A DNA stretch of 64,000 nt from Methanoculleus thermophilus (GTDB lineage Archaea; Halobacteriota; Methanomicrobia; Methanomicrobiales; Methanoculleaceae): positions 248,001 to 312,000 of the forward strand of contig NZ_BCNX01000003.1 of assembly GCF_001571405.1 (NCBI RefSeq), given 5' to 3'. Positions 8,802 through 17,171 of the stretch are shown piece after piece. Under the pieces are notes generated by a model. The model made no database searches. It had not been told where the DNA came from and saw only the letters and a program-made list of their open reading frames with translations. The stretch's first letter is position 1. Each line of letters begins with the position of its first letter. The position numbers and the translations under genes were made by a program.

Positions 8802-9878
8802 ATGAGACTGGTATACGGGGCCTCTATGGTTAGGCTGGATATCACGAGACTGCCGGGAATTGTGCAGGAACTTGCGCCAGAGATGGAAGAACTGGTTTTG
8901 CGAATCTACTCCTGGTACGTCGAACCCGGGTACCTCGTTCTCCCTGACGCGATGCAGGATTGGGTGCGCGAGAAGTATGGCGATATTGAGATGCAACAGA
9001 TTGTTCGGGTGACCAACAACCAGACAGATGAGAGCACGCTGTTTAATTCTATTCGAGCGCGTCGTCCTGTACTGACTCCAAAGACCGAGGAGACGCGCGA
9101 TCTGCAGGATCTTGCAGATGGAGGGCCGTTTTCAAACCCGCTTGAGGGGACGCCGGCCGATACGTTCGGCCGAATCGAAGGCGATCACTGGATTACGGCA
9201 AGCAACATCGCAAAGTACGACTATCTTCACGCTATCATCATCGCGAAGGAAAGCGACCTCTACATCACCACAGAGGCGCAGGTAACTGACATGATCAATG
9301 TGGCCATCCGGTGGTGCCAGGAGGCGCACCGCACAAATCCTAAAGCTATCCATCCCTTTCTCATCTGGAACTTCCTCTGGCGTGCGGGGGCAAGTATCGT
9401 ACATAACCATGCCCAGATCCTGCTCACTCACCGCCCGTATACCACTCCGGCGCGGATCGAGAAGACCCGGGAGCAGTACCGGTGCCGCTACGGGAGCGAG
9501 TATTACGACGACCTCTTTGCGGCACATACAGCGATCGGGCTCGGGCTTGTCTACAAAAACGCCCGGGTTATGGCACACCTCACCCCGAGGAAGGAGCATG
9601 AGGTCATGATCATCGCCAAGTTGCCGCACGACCTTGCCCCCGCGCTCGCAAAGGTGCTTGAGAGTTACCGAAACATGGGGGTGCAGAGTTACAACGCGGC
9701 GGTGTATATGCCCCCGCTTGAAGAGCAGGGGTATCACGTTGCTTGGGTGGTCGATAGGGGCGATCTCCAATCCCGGACATCGGATATTGGTGGTATGGAA
9801 CTCTATGCAGGAACTCCCGTCGTCGCGTCGGATCCATTCCGGTTGATGGAGCACCTTGCAGCCGTCATGCAACCGTGA
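8802..9878 (+). CDS. GalT/HIT-like nucleotidyltransferase family protein
   Basis: A 358-residue protein related to galactose-1-phosphate uridylyltransferases. The key feature is VHNHAQ at residues 200-205, equivalent to the HPHxQ active-site signature in which a histidine forms the nucleotidyl intermediate. The canonical Pro is Asn here. The N-terminal half (about residues 1-130) lacks the usual GalT zinc ligands. It converges on a GT4 glycosyltransferase whose stop lies 8 bp away, which suits a sugar-nucleotide or glycan role. ATG 8826 (MVRLD) is an alternative start. The substrate is unknown; a nucleoside-phosphate phosphorylase of the same superfamily is the main alternative. Confidence 0.65.
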   Translation: MRLVYGASMVRLDITRLPGIVQELAPEMEELVLRIYSWYVEPGYLVLPDAMQDWVREKYGDIEMQQIVRVTNNQTDESTLFNSIRARRPVLTPKTEETRDLQDLADGGPFSNPLEGTPADTFGRIEGDHWITASNIAKYDYLHAIIIAKESDLYITTEAQVTDMINVAIRWCQEAHRTNPKAIHPFLIWNFLWRAGASIVHNHAQILLTHRPYTTPARIEKTREQYRCRYGSEYYDDLFAAHTAIGLGLVYKNARVMAHLTPRKEHEVMIIAKLPHDLAPALAKVLESYRNMGVQSYNAAVYMPPLEEQGYHVAWVVDRGDLQSRTSDIGGMELYAGTPVVASDPFRLMEHLAAVMQP

Positions 9879-9886
9879 GCGGACGG

Positions 9887-11041
9887 TCAGCAGAGGAGAG
9901 TCTCGTGGTCTGCGAGCTTGCGATACGCGCCCTCCATCTGCGCTGCAACGCGGCTCCACCTGAAATCTTTCTTAACCCTGTTGAGCCCTTCGCGGCCCAG
10001 GGAGAGCAACTTCGTGGGGGAACCCACCACCTGAGCGAGGCCATTTGCGATTGAGTCGGGGCTCGGCCGCACCTTGACGCCATCAGTTCCATGATTGATG
10101 TTCTCGGAGAGCCCGCCGACGTCGGAAGCGACCACGCATCGGCCGGCACTCCACGCTTCGAGAAGCACAAGTCCAAACGGCTCGTTCCTGCTCGGGATAG
10201 CAACGATATCGCTGGCGTTGAGGAGCGGTACGTAGTCCGCATCATCGAGCCGGCCCAGGAATCGGATGGGAAGCTCCCGGGCCTGCGCCTCGAGACCCGG
10301 ACGCATCTGCCCCTCTCCGACAAAGGCAAACTGGCCATCGGGATGCTCCCGGAGGAGATCGGGAACTGCGTCCACCAGCATATCTGGCCCTTTTTGCCAC
10401 GCAAGCCGTCCGACAAAGAGTATGAGCGGAGCGTCCGGGTCAAACCCGTGGCGCTGCTTCACTGCCCTGGGATCGACGTCCGCCTGGTATCGACCGGGCA
10501 CGATGCCGTTTGGGACGACGTCGATCTTCCAGTCGGGAATCTGATAGAGGCTCATAGCCTCCCGGCGGAGAGTAGAAGATACTGCCGTTATGCGTTTGGC
10601 AAACGATGCCCCACAATGTTCAATCCTCGTTATCTCTACAAAGGGCCAGCTGTTACTGAAACGGTTCCCATTTCTGCCAAACTCTGTTGAGTGATAGGTG
10701 AAGATGGTCTCCCGCTCCCGGAGCCGGCGGAGCACGTCGACCACGTGCCAGTCATGGAAATGCAGGACGTCAAATGAAGGCGTATCAAATTCTCTAAACC
10801 GGTCGAACATCCCTCTGCTCATATCGGAGCAGTACTGGATGATATTCTCTCCTTCTGGCCGGCAGTAGTGGTACTGGACTCCGTTAATCTCATCGTCTCT
10901 TTTCCAGCCCCGGGTAAAAAAATGCACCTCATGGTGTTGTGCCAGCGTCTCGGCAAGGTTTGTTGCCGCATTTGCCAGCCCGCCGACTCGCTCTGCATAC
11001 AGTGACTCCCAGCAGAAAAATGCAATCTTAAGGTGTTCCAT
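9887..11041 (-). CDS. Glycosyltransferase family 4
   Basis: A 384-residue GT-B glycosyltransferase, probably cytoplasmic. The N-terminal acceptor domain opens with KIAFFCWES and the GGLANAATNLAE glycine-rich loop. The C-terminal donor domain has LFVGRLAWQKG (about residues 208-218) and the EPFGLVLLE E-x7-E motif (E287/E295) that holds the nucleotide-sugar. GT4 enzymes retain anomeric configuration; some archaeal relatives are glycogen synthase-like, and the donor cannot be read from sequence. The start is ATG 11041, preceded by GAGAGGA; the frame is open further upstream but without a ribosome site. Confidence 0.87.
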   Translation of the reverse strand: MEHLKIAFFCWESLYAERVGGLANAATNLAETLAQHHEVHFFTRGWKRDDEINGVQYHYCRPEGENIIQYCSDMSRGMFDRFREFDTPSFDVLHFHDWHVVDVLRRLRERETIFTYHSTEFGRNGNRFSNSWPFVEITRIEHCGASFAKRITAVSSTLRREAMSLYQIPDWKIDVVPNGIVPGRYQADVDPRAVKQRHGFDPDAPLILFVGRLAWQKGPDMLVDAVPDLLREHPDGQFAFVGEGQMRPGLEAQARELPIRFLGRLDDADYVPLLNASDIVAIPSRNEPFGLVLLEAWSAGRCVVASDVGGLSENINHGTDGVKVRPSPDSIANGLAQVVGSPTKLLSLGREGLNRVKKDFRWSRVAAQMEGAYRKLADHETLLC

Positions 11042-11279
11042 ACCATTCCTCTCTATTAATTGCCCAAACCCCGCCGGTTCATGCACGAGGTCCAGGGTTC
11101 GGCACCGGGACCGCCGAAACCGCCTGTTCTCCTGCACTGGAACGCCTGGTTCCGGTTGATGGTTGGTCAGACCTGCTGACCTTAACTATCGTGCCTCATA
11201 CCCGCTCAAAGTTGATATATTTTTCCTGGATCTCCAAAAGTAGTTGAAATGTCCCGTATTGGGATTTGGTAACTTACGG

Positions 11280-11771
11280 TCAGGAGGAGCGCATCTCTTC
11301 GAGGCGCTTTTTGAGGCGGTGGCTGTGTGAACCCATCCAGTAGAGTTTTCGGCAGGTGGGACACCACGAGAACTCCTTTCCCGCATGAGACTGTGGTGCG
11401 TAGCGTGCCTCCCGGATCTCCCGGACAGTAGCCGGTCGGAGGCGGGTATTGCAGAGGGAACACCGGATCATCCGGATCTCGGGTTCGATGAGGCCGAGAT
11501 CGGCGACCTGGCGGATCTGATCCATGATGGCCTCGGATGCGATGTAGACCGCCTGCTCACCACCCCGCCGTGCAAGTTCCCGGTCTCGTGTCAGGAGGAT
11601 TCGCCCCTCCCGAGCGGCGATCTCAAGCAAGAGGGTATCCTCCCGTGTGCTCCCGGGGGTGAGGCTGTTTGCGCTCATGGTATCGTAACCCATGAACCGG
11701 AGGTAGCGGGTGAGCGTTCCAAGCATCCTGTCGGTGAGGAATCTAGGGCATTCAGTCGATCTTCGAGACAT
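11280..11771 (-). CDS. Mut7-C RNase-domain (PIN-like) protein with C-terminal zinc ribbon
   Basis: A 163-residue protein of the Mut7-C family (PF01927, formerly DUF82). The N-terminal PIN-like core has the conserved FLTDRMLGTLTRYLRFMGYD segment with Asp14, and ILLTRDRELA with Asp63, which are predicted metal ligands of a nuclease site. A zinc ribbon follows (C104/C107 and C137/C140). The family is predicted to cleave RNA; direct evidence is limited as far as I know. Its start overlaps the end of amrS by 20 nt, so the two are probably translated from one mRNA. Confidence 0.87.
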   Translation of the reverse strand: MSRRSTECPRFLTDRMLGTLTRYLRFMGYDTMSANSLTPGSTREDTLLLEIAAREGRILLTRDRELARRGGEQAVYIASEAIMDQIRQVADLGLIEPEIRMIRCSLCNTRLRPATVREIREARYAPQSHAGKEFSWCPTCRKLYWMGSHSHRLKKRLEEMRSS

Positions 11772-12765
11772 ACTCGATATGTCCGCCGCACTCAGTGCAG
11801 GTGTGATCCTCGAGCCCCACTATTCGGGTCGAATATCCCGATCGCTCGATGACGAGGCCGCCGCAGGCCGGGCAGTAGGTATTCTCGTAGGGGTGACCCC
11901 CGACGTTGCCGAGATACGGATAGTGAAGCCCCAGTTCCTTTGCACGCTCGTAGATCTTCTCAAGGGTCCTGATCTCGGTTGGCCGCACATCAAGCATCTT
12001 ATAGTCTGGATGGAACCGGGTGAAGTGCATCGGGGTATCGGGCCCGAGGTTCTCGAGCACCCACCGAATGAGCGCCTCCATCTCCTCCATCGAGTCGTTC
12101 TGACCGGGGATGACCAGCGTTACGGTCTCGACGTGCATGCCAAGTTCCTTTGCAAGCGCTGTTGCATCGAGGATCGGCTGCAGCCGCCCCCCGCAGACCT
12201 TCCGGTAGAAGGTATCGGAGAATGACTTGAGATCGACACGGAAGGCGTTGAGTACCGAAGAGATCTCCCGGAGCCCTTCTTCGGTGATATAGCCGTTCGT
12301 GACGTAGACTGTTCCGAGTCCCTTTTTGCGTGCCAGGGCCCCCATCGCAAGCGGGTACTCGTGCCAGATCGTGGGCTCGTTGTACGTCCAGGCTATGCTT
12401 GCAGAGCCGCTGGCACGCGCCCGTTCCACGCCCTCCTCGGGGGCGAGGTCCCGGAGCGCCTCCATCTCCAGTGTCTGCTGTGAGATGTGCCAGTTCTGAC
12501 AGTGTTCGCAGTGAAAGTTGCACCCTATGGTCCCAAGCGAGTAGGAGAGGGTTCCTGGCAGGAAGTGGTAGAGCGGTTTCTTCTCAATGGGGTCGACCGC
12601 TTCAGCGATGACCTTGCCGAAGGTGGCGGCATAGAGGGTGCCGCCGCGGTTGATACGTACACCGCAGACGCCCTGCTTACCCTCCCGTATGGTGCACCGG
12701 TGGGCGCAGAGAGAACACCGGACGGTATCGTCCTCCAGTTTCTGGTAGAGTCGCGCCTCGTGCAT
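11752..12765 (-). CDS. amrS: AmmeMemoRadiSam system radical SAM enzyme AmrS
   Basis: A 337-residue radical SAM protein. The N-terminal cysteine cluster C17/C20/C24/C34 is followed by the CX3CX2C motif (C82, C86, C89, in GCNFHCEHCQNWH) that binds the SAM-cleaving 4Fe-4S cluster. The C-terminus has two CxxC pairs (CPACGG and CTECGG) forming a zinc ribbon. The family is named for genomic association of AMMECR1, Memo and radical SAM proteins; the reaction has not been settled as far as I know. Neither AMMECR1 nor Memo is in this window. The partner here is the overlapping Mut7-C gene. Confidence 0.9.
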   Translation of the reverse strand: MHEARLYQKLEDDTVRCSLCAHRCTIREGKQGVCGVRINRGGTLYAATFGKVIAEAVDPIEKKPLYHFLPGTLSYSLGTIGCNFHCEHCQNWHISQQTLEMEALRDLAPEEGVERARASGSASIAWTYNEPTIWHEYPLAMGALARKKGLGTVYVTNGYITEEGLREISSVLNAFRVDLKSFSDTFYRKVCGGRLQPILDATALAKELGMHVETVTLVIPGQNDSMEEMEALIRWVLENLGPDTPMHFTRFHPDYKMLDVRPTEIRTLEKIYERAKELGLHYPYLGNVGGHPYENTYCPACGGLVIERSGYSTRIVGLEDHTCTECGGHIEYVSKID

Positions 12766-12791
12766 ACGATCATCACGTGAGGGGAGCCATC

Positions 12792-12953
12792 TTATTTATC
12801 CTTGCGGACCGCCTGCTCGTCCTGCTCCTCGTACTCGATAACCAGCGCCCCATGATACCCACAACGCTTGCAGCGGTAGACGCAGCCGGTATAGCCGCCG
12901 GTAACTACCCAGACGTCTGTAGAACTGCATATAGGGCAGTGCAGCCTCTTCAC
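12792..12953 (-). CDS. Small zinc-ribbon protein
   Basis: A 53-residue protein if it starts at GTG 12953. It has CPICSSTDVW, then CKRCGYHGALVIEY, giving two CxxC pairs about 17 residues apart. This is a typical single zinc ribbon with an acidic tail. Such mini-proteins often bind nucleic acids or RNA polymerase, but no partner is evident. No good ribosome site precedes the GTG. The frame stays open upstream to 13043, overlapping the start of pyrH on the other strand, so a longer form is less likely. It is divergent from pyrH and 26 bp downstream of amrS on the opposite side. Confidence 0.6.
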   Translation of the reverse strand: MKRLHCPICSSTDVWVVTGGYTGCVYRCKRCGYHGALVIEYEEQDEQAVRKDK

Positions 12954-12994
12954 AACAGGTATATGAGTGATATTGGGGATAATAATAGGGTGGC

Positions 12995-13699
12995 ATGAAG
13001 AAGATAGTAATCTCGCTGGGTGGCTCGGTTCTGGTCCCCACACTTGAGTCGAATAATATCAGCAAATATGTCTCTGTTCTTCGGAAGATCATCGGAAAAT
13101 GTCAGATTTTTATCGTTGTCGGCGGCGGTGGAGAGGCGCGCCGATATATTCGTGTTGCCCGCGACCTCGGCCTCAGCGAGGCGGCAGCAGACGAACTCGG
13201 CATCCAGGTGACCAGGATGAATGCACGCCTCCTGGTGGCCGGACTTGGGGATGCGGCCTACCCGCGCGTTGCAGAGGACTATACGGAGGCGCAGGAGTTC
13301 GCACAGACGGGTAAGATCATCGTTATGGGCGGTATCACCCCGGCGCAGACGACGGATGCGGTATCCGCGGTCCTCGCCGAGAGTGTCGGTGCCGATCTCC
13401 TCATCAACGCCACGTCGATCGACGGGATCTACAGCGCTGATCCAAAGAAGGATGCACGCGCGGTGAGATACGAGCACCTCACACCGCAGGACCTCCTCGA
13501 TATCATCACCGGGTGCAGGATGGATGCAGGTGCAAACACGGTGCTCGATATCGTAGCCGGGAAGGTCATCGAGCGGTCGGGGATCCCGCTCCTGGTGCTT
13601 GATGGCCGTGACCCGGAGAACCTCTACCGCGCGATCGTAGAGGGGATCTACACAGGCACCATCGTGAGCAAAGAGAATACAATCCCTCTGCCGGCCTGA
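12995..13699 (+). CDS. pyrH: UMP kinase, archaeal type
   Basis: A 234-residue cytoplasmic amino-acid-kinase-fold enzyme that phosphorylates UMP to UDP in pyrimidine synthesis. Visible motifs are KIVISLGGSV at the N-terminus (phosphate loop), the GGGGEARRYI loop near residue 43, GITPAQTTDAVSAVLAE near 115-130, and TSIDGIYSADPKKD near 145-160 (nucleotide binding). The length and the AQTTDAV segment fit the archaeal UMP kinase subgroup rather than the bacterial one. It lies just upstream of tRNA-Pro. Confidence 0.93.
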   Translation: MKKIVISLGGSVLVPTLESNNISKYVSVLRKIIGKCQIFIVVGGGGEARRYIRVARDLGLSEAAADELGIQVTRMNARLLVAGLGDAAYPRVAEDYTEAQEFAQTGKIIVMGGITPAQTTDAVSAVLAESVGADLLINATSIDGIYSADPKKDARAVRYEHLTPQDLLDIITGCRMDAGANTVLDIVAGKVIERSGIPLLVLDGRDPENLYRAIVEGIYTGTIVSKENTIPLPA

Positions 13700-13754
13700 G
13701 GGTTCCTCCCATCGGTAACTATTTTTGTCTCCATCTCCAACATATAATGGCACA

Positions 13755-13829
13755 GGGGCAGTAGGGTAGCCTGGTCCATCCTAGAGCGTTTGGGACGCTT
13801 TGACGGCAGTTCAAATCTGCCCTGCCCCA
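13755..13829 (+). tRNA. tRNA-Pro (anticodon TGG)
   Basis: A 75-nt cloverleaf. The acceptor arms GGGGCAG and CTGCCCC pair fully with discriminator A at 13829. The D arm is TAGGGTAGCCTGGTCCATCCTA. The anticodon stem GAGCG/CGCTT (one G-T wobble) encloses the loop TTTGGGA with TGG at the anticodon position. The T arm is GGCAG-TTCAAAT-CTGCC. No CCA is encoded and no intron is seen. It sits between pyrH and the endonuclease III gene, whose ATG follows after 5 nt. Confidence 0.93.
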
Positions 13830-13834
13830 TCAGT

Positions 13835-14512
13835 ATGAACCGTAAGACCGCCTGTGAAGTTTACCACCGACTTCTTGTCCAGTATCCCATCATCAATGAC
13901 AGGCGCCACTTTCTCGACTTTCATAACCCTTATGAGACGCTGATCCTCACGATCCTCTCCGCGCAGACAACCGACCGAGCCGTCAACGCCGTCCGCGATG
14001 CCCTCTTTTCCCGTTACCCGACACCGGAAGCGCTCGCCCGCGCGAAGCCAGAGGAAGTAGAGCCGATCATCAGGACCATCGGGTTCCACCGCACAAAAGC
14101 CCGCCACATTGTCGAGACGGCAAGGAAGCTCGTCTCCGACTTCGGAGGCGAGGTCCCGAGAACGATGGAGGAGTTGCGGACGCTGCCCGGTGTCGGACGA
14201 AAGACCGCAAACATCGTCCTTTCTCACGCATTTGGGATCAACGTCGGCATCGCTGTCGATACCCATGTCCGCCGGCTCTCAAAGAGGATCGGGTTTACCG
14301 AGAGTACAAATCCCGATATCATCGAGCGCGATCTCATGGCTCTCTTCCCGCAGGAGGTCTGGCGGGACATCAACTATCTTCTGATCCGCCACGGCCGCGC
14401 TGTCTGCACCGCACAGAACCCGAAACACGATGAGTGTGTCGTGGCGGACCTCTGCCGGTATTACCAGGAACTCCTGGCCGGGGAGCAGGTTTCCTGCCCT
14501 GAGGATAGGTAA
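13835..14512 (+). CDS. nth: Endonuclease III (DNA glycosylase/AP lyase) with altered Fe-S ligand set
   Basis: A 225-residue base-excision repair enzyme removing oxidised pyrimidines and cleaving at AP sites. The helix-hairpin-helix LPGVGRKTAN carries catalytic Lys123, and VDTHVRR carries Asp142. The C-terminal 4Fe-4S loop should read C-x6-C-x2-C-x5-C; here it is C191, His198, C201, C207, so the second ligand is histidine (codon CAC). A further Cys221 lies close to the C-terminus and might substitute. ATG 13835 starts 5 nt after the tRNA-Pro 3' end with no room for a ribosome site, so tRNA processing would leave an almost leaderless mRNA. The open frame upstream runs through the tRNA and is not used. 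Confidence 0.9.
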   Translation: MNRKTACEVYHRLLVQYPIINDRRHFLDFHNPYETLILTILSAQTTDRAVNAVRDALFSRYPTPEALARAKPEEVEPIIRTIGFHRTKARHIVETARKLVSDFGGEVPRTMEELRTLPGVGRKTANIVLSHAFGINVGIAVDTHVRRLSKRIGFTESTNPDIIERDLMALFPQEVWRDINYLLIRHGRAVCTAQNPKHDECVVADLCRYYQELLAGEQVSCPEDR

Positions 14513-14687
14513 GACTGAGCGCCTCCGGTGCACAGACGACTGCTTTTCGGTCAGGCGTTCCCTCTTTTGTAGTAATAGCAGTGAAAATCTGGAAAGCGCG
14601 TTACGTGATCGCCCGAAAGTGATAATTGTTCTATCGCTGGGGTAATTTTTGTTGGCGGGGTTGAGAAAGGCTCCCAATGTAGCCCTC

Positions 14688-15869
14688 TCAAAACACCCCG
14701 CCAATCAGGGCATACCCGACGATGTAACAGAGCCCGGCCACGACCGCTGATGCCGGAATAGTCAGAACCCACGCGATAAGGATCTCGCGGACCACACCCC
14801 ACTTGACCGCCGAGTAGCCGCGCGTCGCACCGACGCCCATGATCGCCCCGGTTGTTGCGTGGGTCGTCGAGACCGGGACACCAAAGACATTCATCAGCGA
14901 TAGAACGCCCCCGGCGGAGGTCGATGCGGCAAACCCCTGGTAGGGCCGGATCCGGGTGATACGGTTGGCCATCTTATCGATGACCCGCCACCCACCTAGG
15001 AGGGTGCCGAGGGAGATTGCAAGCGAAGAGGCGAGGATCACCCAGAGCGGGACGGCGAACTCGGAGATCAGCCCCCCGGCAAGGAGCATGGCGGTGATGA
15101 TCCCCATCGCATTCTGTGCGTCGTTGCCCCCGTGGCCGATCGCCTGAAGCGATCCCGAGAATATCTGGAGGTTCTTAAAGAGACCTGTCACGCGCCACGG
15201 AGCATAGTTGCGAAAGATACAGGTAACGACGATGCCGAAGACAAATGCGACGATGAATCCGAGCATCGGGGAGATGACGATGAAAAGGATGACCGCGAGG
15301 ATGCCGCTGACATGCAAAAGCCCTGCCGCAATGGCGAGCGGTATGGCCACCGTCACCCCGATGATTCCGCCGAGGAGGAGGTGCCAGGGCTTGAACTCGC
15401 CCCTCCAATGCGTAAATGCTCCCACGGCAACCGCACCGAGGATGATACCAATAATCCCATAGAAGGCGGTCTGCTCAATCATCGTGAGCGACGGCCAGAT
15501 GACCGCTCCCACTCCGGCACCTGCAATGCCGGCACCAAGAAGCCCCCCGATCAAGGCATGGCTGCTCGATACCGGAATCCCGAGAAGAGATGTCGCAAGA
15601 ACCCAGAGCACCGCACCGACAAGGGCCGTGAGGATCAGTGTTGGGGTGAGAAACGAGGAATCAACGATACCCCTTCCGATGGTCGCCGCAATCGCTGTCG
15701 TGAAGAGGAGGGGGCCAAGGAGGTTGAAGACCCCGGCAAGGAGGACCGCCTGCAGAGGGGTTAAGGCCTTGGTCGCGACGATTGTTGCGATCGAGTTTGC
15801 GGCATCGTTCAAGCCGTTTGCAAAATTAAAAAGGAGGGCAAGAGCAATGCCGATGATGATTATGTCCAT
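14688..15869 (-). CDS. pitA: Inorganic phosphate transporter, PiT family
   Basis: A 393-residue integral membrane protein with about ten hydrophobic segments. It has both PiT signature repeats: FNFANGLNDAANSIAT (about residues 14-29) and IGHGGNDAQNAMGI (about 243-256), each with the conserved G-x-NDA core that binds phosphate. PiT carriers import metal-phosphate or phosphate with a cation. It lies 5 bp downstream of a DUF47 gene, the standard archaeal arrangement, so the two are co-transcribed. Confidence 0.95.
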   Translation of the reverse strand: MDIIIIGIALALLFNFANGLNDAANSIATIVATKALTPLQAVLLAGVFNLLGPLLFTTAIAATIGRGIVDSSFLTPTLILTALVGAVLWVLATSLLGIPVSSSHALIGGLLGAGIAGAGVGAVIWPSLTMIEQTAFYGIIGIILGAVAVGAFTHWRGEFKPWHLLLGGIIGVTVAIPLAIAAGLLHVSGILAVILFIVISPMLGFIVAFVFGIVVTCIFRNYAPWRVTGLFKNLQIFSGSLQAIGHGGNDAQNAMGIITAMLLAGGLISEFAVPLWVILASSLAISLGTLLGGWRVIDKMANRITRIRPYQGFAASTSAGGVLSLMNVFGVPVSTTHATTGAIMGVGATRGYSAVKWGVVREILIAWVLTIPASAVVAGLCYIVGYALIGGVF

Positions 15870-15874
15870 AGCGA

Positions 15875-16504
15875 TCAGGAGTGTCTGATGGCTATGTCGC
15901 TCAGGACGTTTGCGACATCTTCACATTTATCAGTCGCTATTTCCAGATTCTCGTAGATATCCTTGAGCTTGATGATGGCGATCGCATCCTCTGTCTTGAA
16001 GAGATCCATGATGGCATGACCGAGGACACTGTCCGCGACATTCTCTAGGCGATTCACCTCAATGCACCGCTCCTCGATCAGGTTCGGATTCTTGATGGTT
16101 CGAATGCCGTTGACGGCCTTCTCAATCTCGACAACACTGAGTTGTATCAGTTTTGCAAGCTGAACCATCGAGTCGTCAGTGGCAGTAATACCATAACTGT
16201 ACATCTGCTGTGCGGTACCGTCGATGTAGTCGATGATGTCATCCAGCGCTGAGGCAAGGCGGGATATCTCTTCCGGTTCGAGTGGTGTGATGAAAGTTCG
16301 ATTCAACTGCTCATAGATCTCGTGTGATATCTCATCTCCCTGATGTTCGATCTCTTTCATTCGTTGGCACTGCTCTTTCACATTCTCGAAGTTTTCAACG
16401 AGTTCAACGAGCAGATTGGCGGCAGAGACGACTGTCGCGGCCATTCTGTCGAAGAGATCAAAAAAAACCTTATCCTGAGGGACTACCCACTCTTTGATGC
16501 CCAC
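15875..16504 (-). CDS. DUF47 (PhoU-like) phosphate-transport accessory protein
   Basis: A 209-residue all-helical protein of the TIGR00153/DUF47 family, distantly related to PhoU. The helical bundle includes the conserved E-x3-H-x2-D-x3-H region (MKEIEHQGDEISHEIYEQLN, about residues 66-85) and EEISRLASALDDIIDYID near 100. These acidic and His positions suggest metal binding. It is cytoplasmic and thought to regulate its cognate PiT transporter. It starts at GTG 16504 and is the first gene of the two-gene operon with pitA. Confidence 0.93.
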   Translation of the reverse strand: MGIKEWVVPQDKVFFDLFDRMAATVVSAANLLVELVENFENVKEQCQRMKEIEHQGDEISHEIYEQLNRTFITPLEPEEISRLASALDDIIDYIDGTAQQMYSYGITATDDSMVQLAKLIQLSVVEIEKAVNGIRTIKNPNLIEERCIEVNRLENVADSVLGHAIMDLFKTEDAIAIIKLKDIYENLEIATDKCEDVANVLSDIAIRHS

Positions 16505-16680
16505 AATGATCGCTATAGATTTTTCCGTCAGGGCCTATATAGCGTTCGGTTGTGGCACCTGCACGGTATGACAGGAGAGAATGAAATGGATTGATTGGGC
16601 CAGTACGCCGAAGGCGGGGCATCGTGACCTGGCCTCATAACGACTTGAATGCTCCAGGACCACCTGTATAATCGCAACGG

Positions 16681-16989
16681 TTATTCCTGGACTCTCACAA
16701 GATTATTACGGATGAAGTCAAGATCATCGTCCTTTGCTGCGATCTCGAAGAGCATAGTCCCGGGGTTGGCGCAGCGCTTCGTAAATGGCAGCAGGATCTT
16801 CTTCTTCTTGTTCTGAATGCCAACGAGCATCGGGGATGCTAGGAGCATCCGGATACCTTTGAAGACAAAGCCCGGGGGCATCTCATAATATTCCTTGCAG
16901 TGCTTTCGCACGTAGTCGTTTACCTCCTTGGGGGTTACGCCCATGAGGAGCACCTTTCCGCCAAGGTTATTCACGCAACACGATGGCAT
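16681..16989 (-). CDS. Conserved small protein of unknown function
   Basis: A 102-residue protein starting at ATG 16989 (the frame also offers GTG one codon earlier). I do not recognise a named family. It has a CC pair near the N-terminus, a VNDYVRKHC segment, a basic NKKKK patch near residue 60 and an alpha-beta pattern without signal or membrane segments. The upstream AT-rich GTTTATTCGTATAC sequence, about 15-30 nt before the start, would give a nearly leaderless transcript. The gene stands alone between the phosphate operon and the following plus-strand gene. Confidence 0.55.
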   Translation of the reverse strand: MPSCCVNNLGGKVLLMGVTPKEVNDYVRKHCKEYYEMPPGFVFKGIRMLLASPMLVGIQNKKKKILLPFTKRCANPGTMLFEIAAKDDDLDFIRNNLVRVQE

Positions 16990-17171
16990 CACTATTTTGT
17001 TCGCTTGTATACGAATAAACTTTTGCTTATCCAGGTCTCCAGGCCCGGGCGGTATCTCCGAAAGAACCTACCGCTCTCGACCGCAGTGATGGAATGGACG
17101 AGTGAGTGTTCTCTTGGCGTATCCCCATCGTTGAGGAAAAGATTATCGTATGCCGAACGAACAAGCCTCTC

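Noticed and set aside
9132-9959. 275-codon minus-strand frame opposite the GalT-like gene
   Set aside because: Shadow frame produced by GC-rich codon use; no family match and opposite to a recognised gene.
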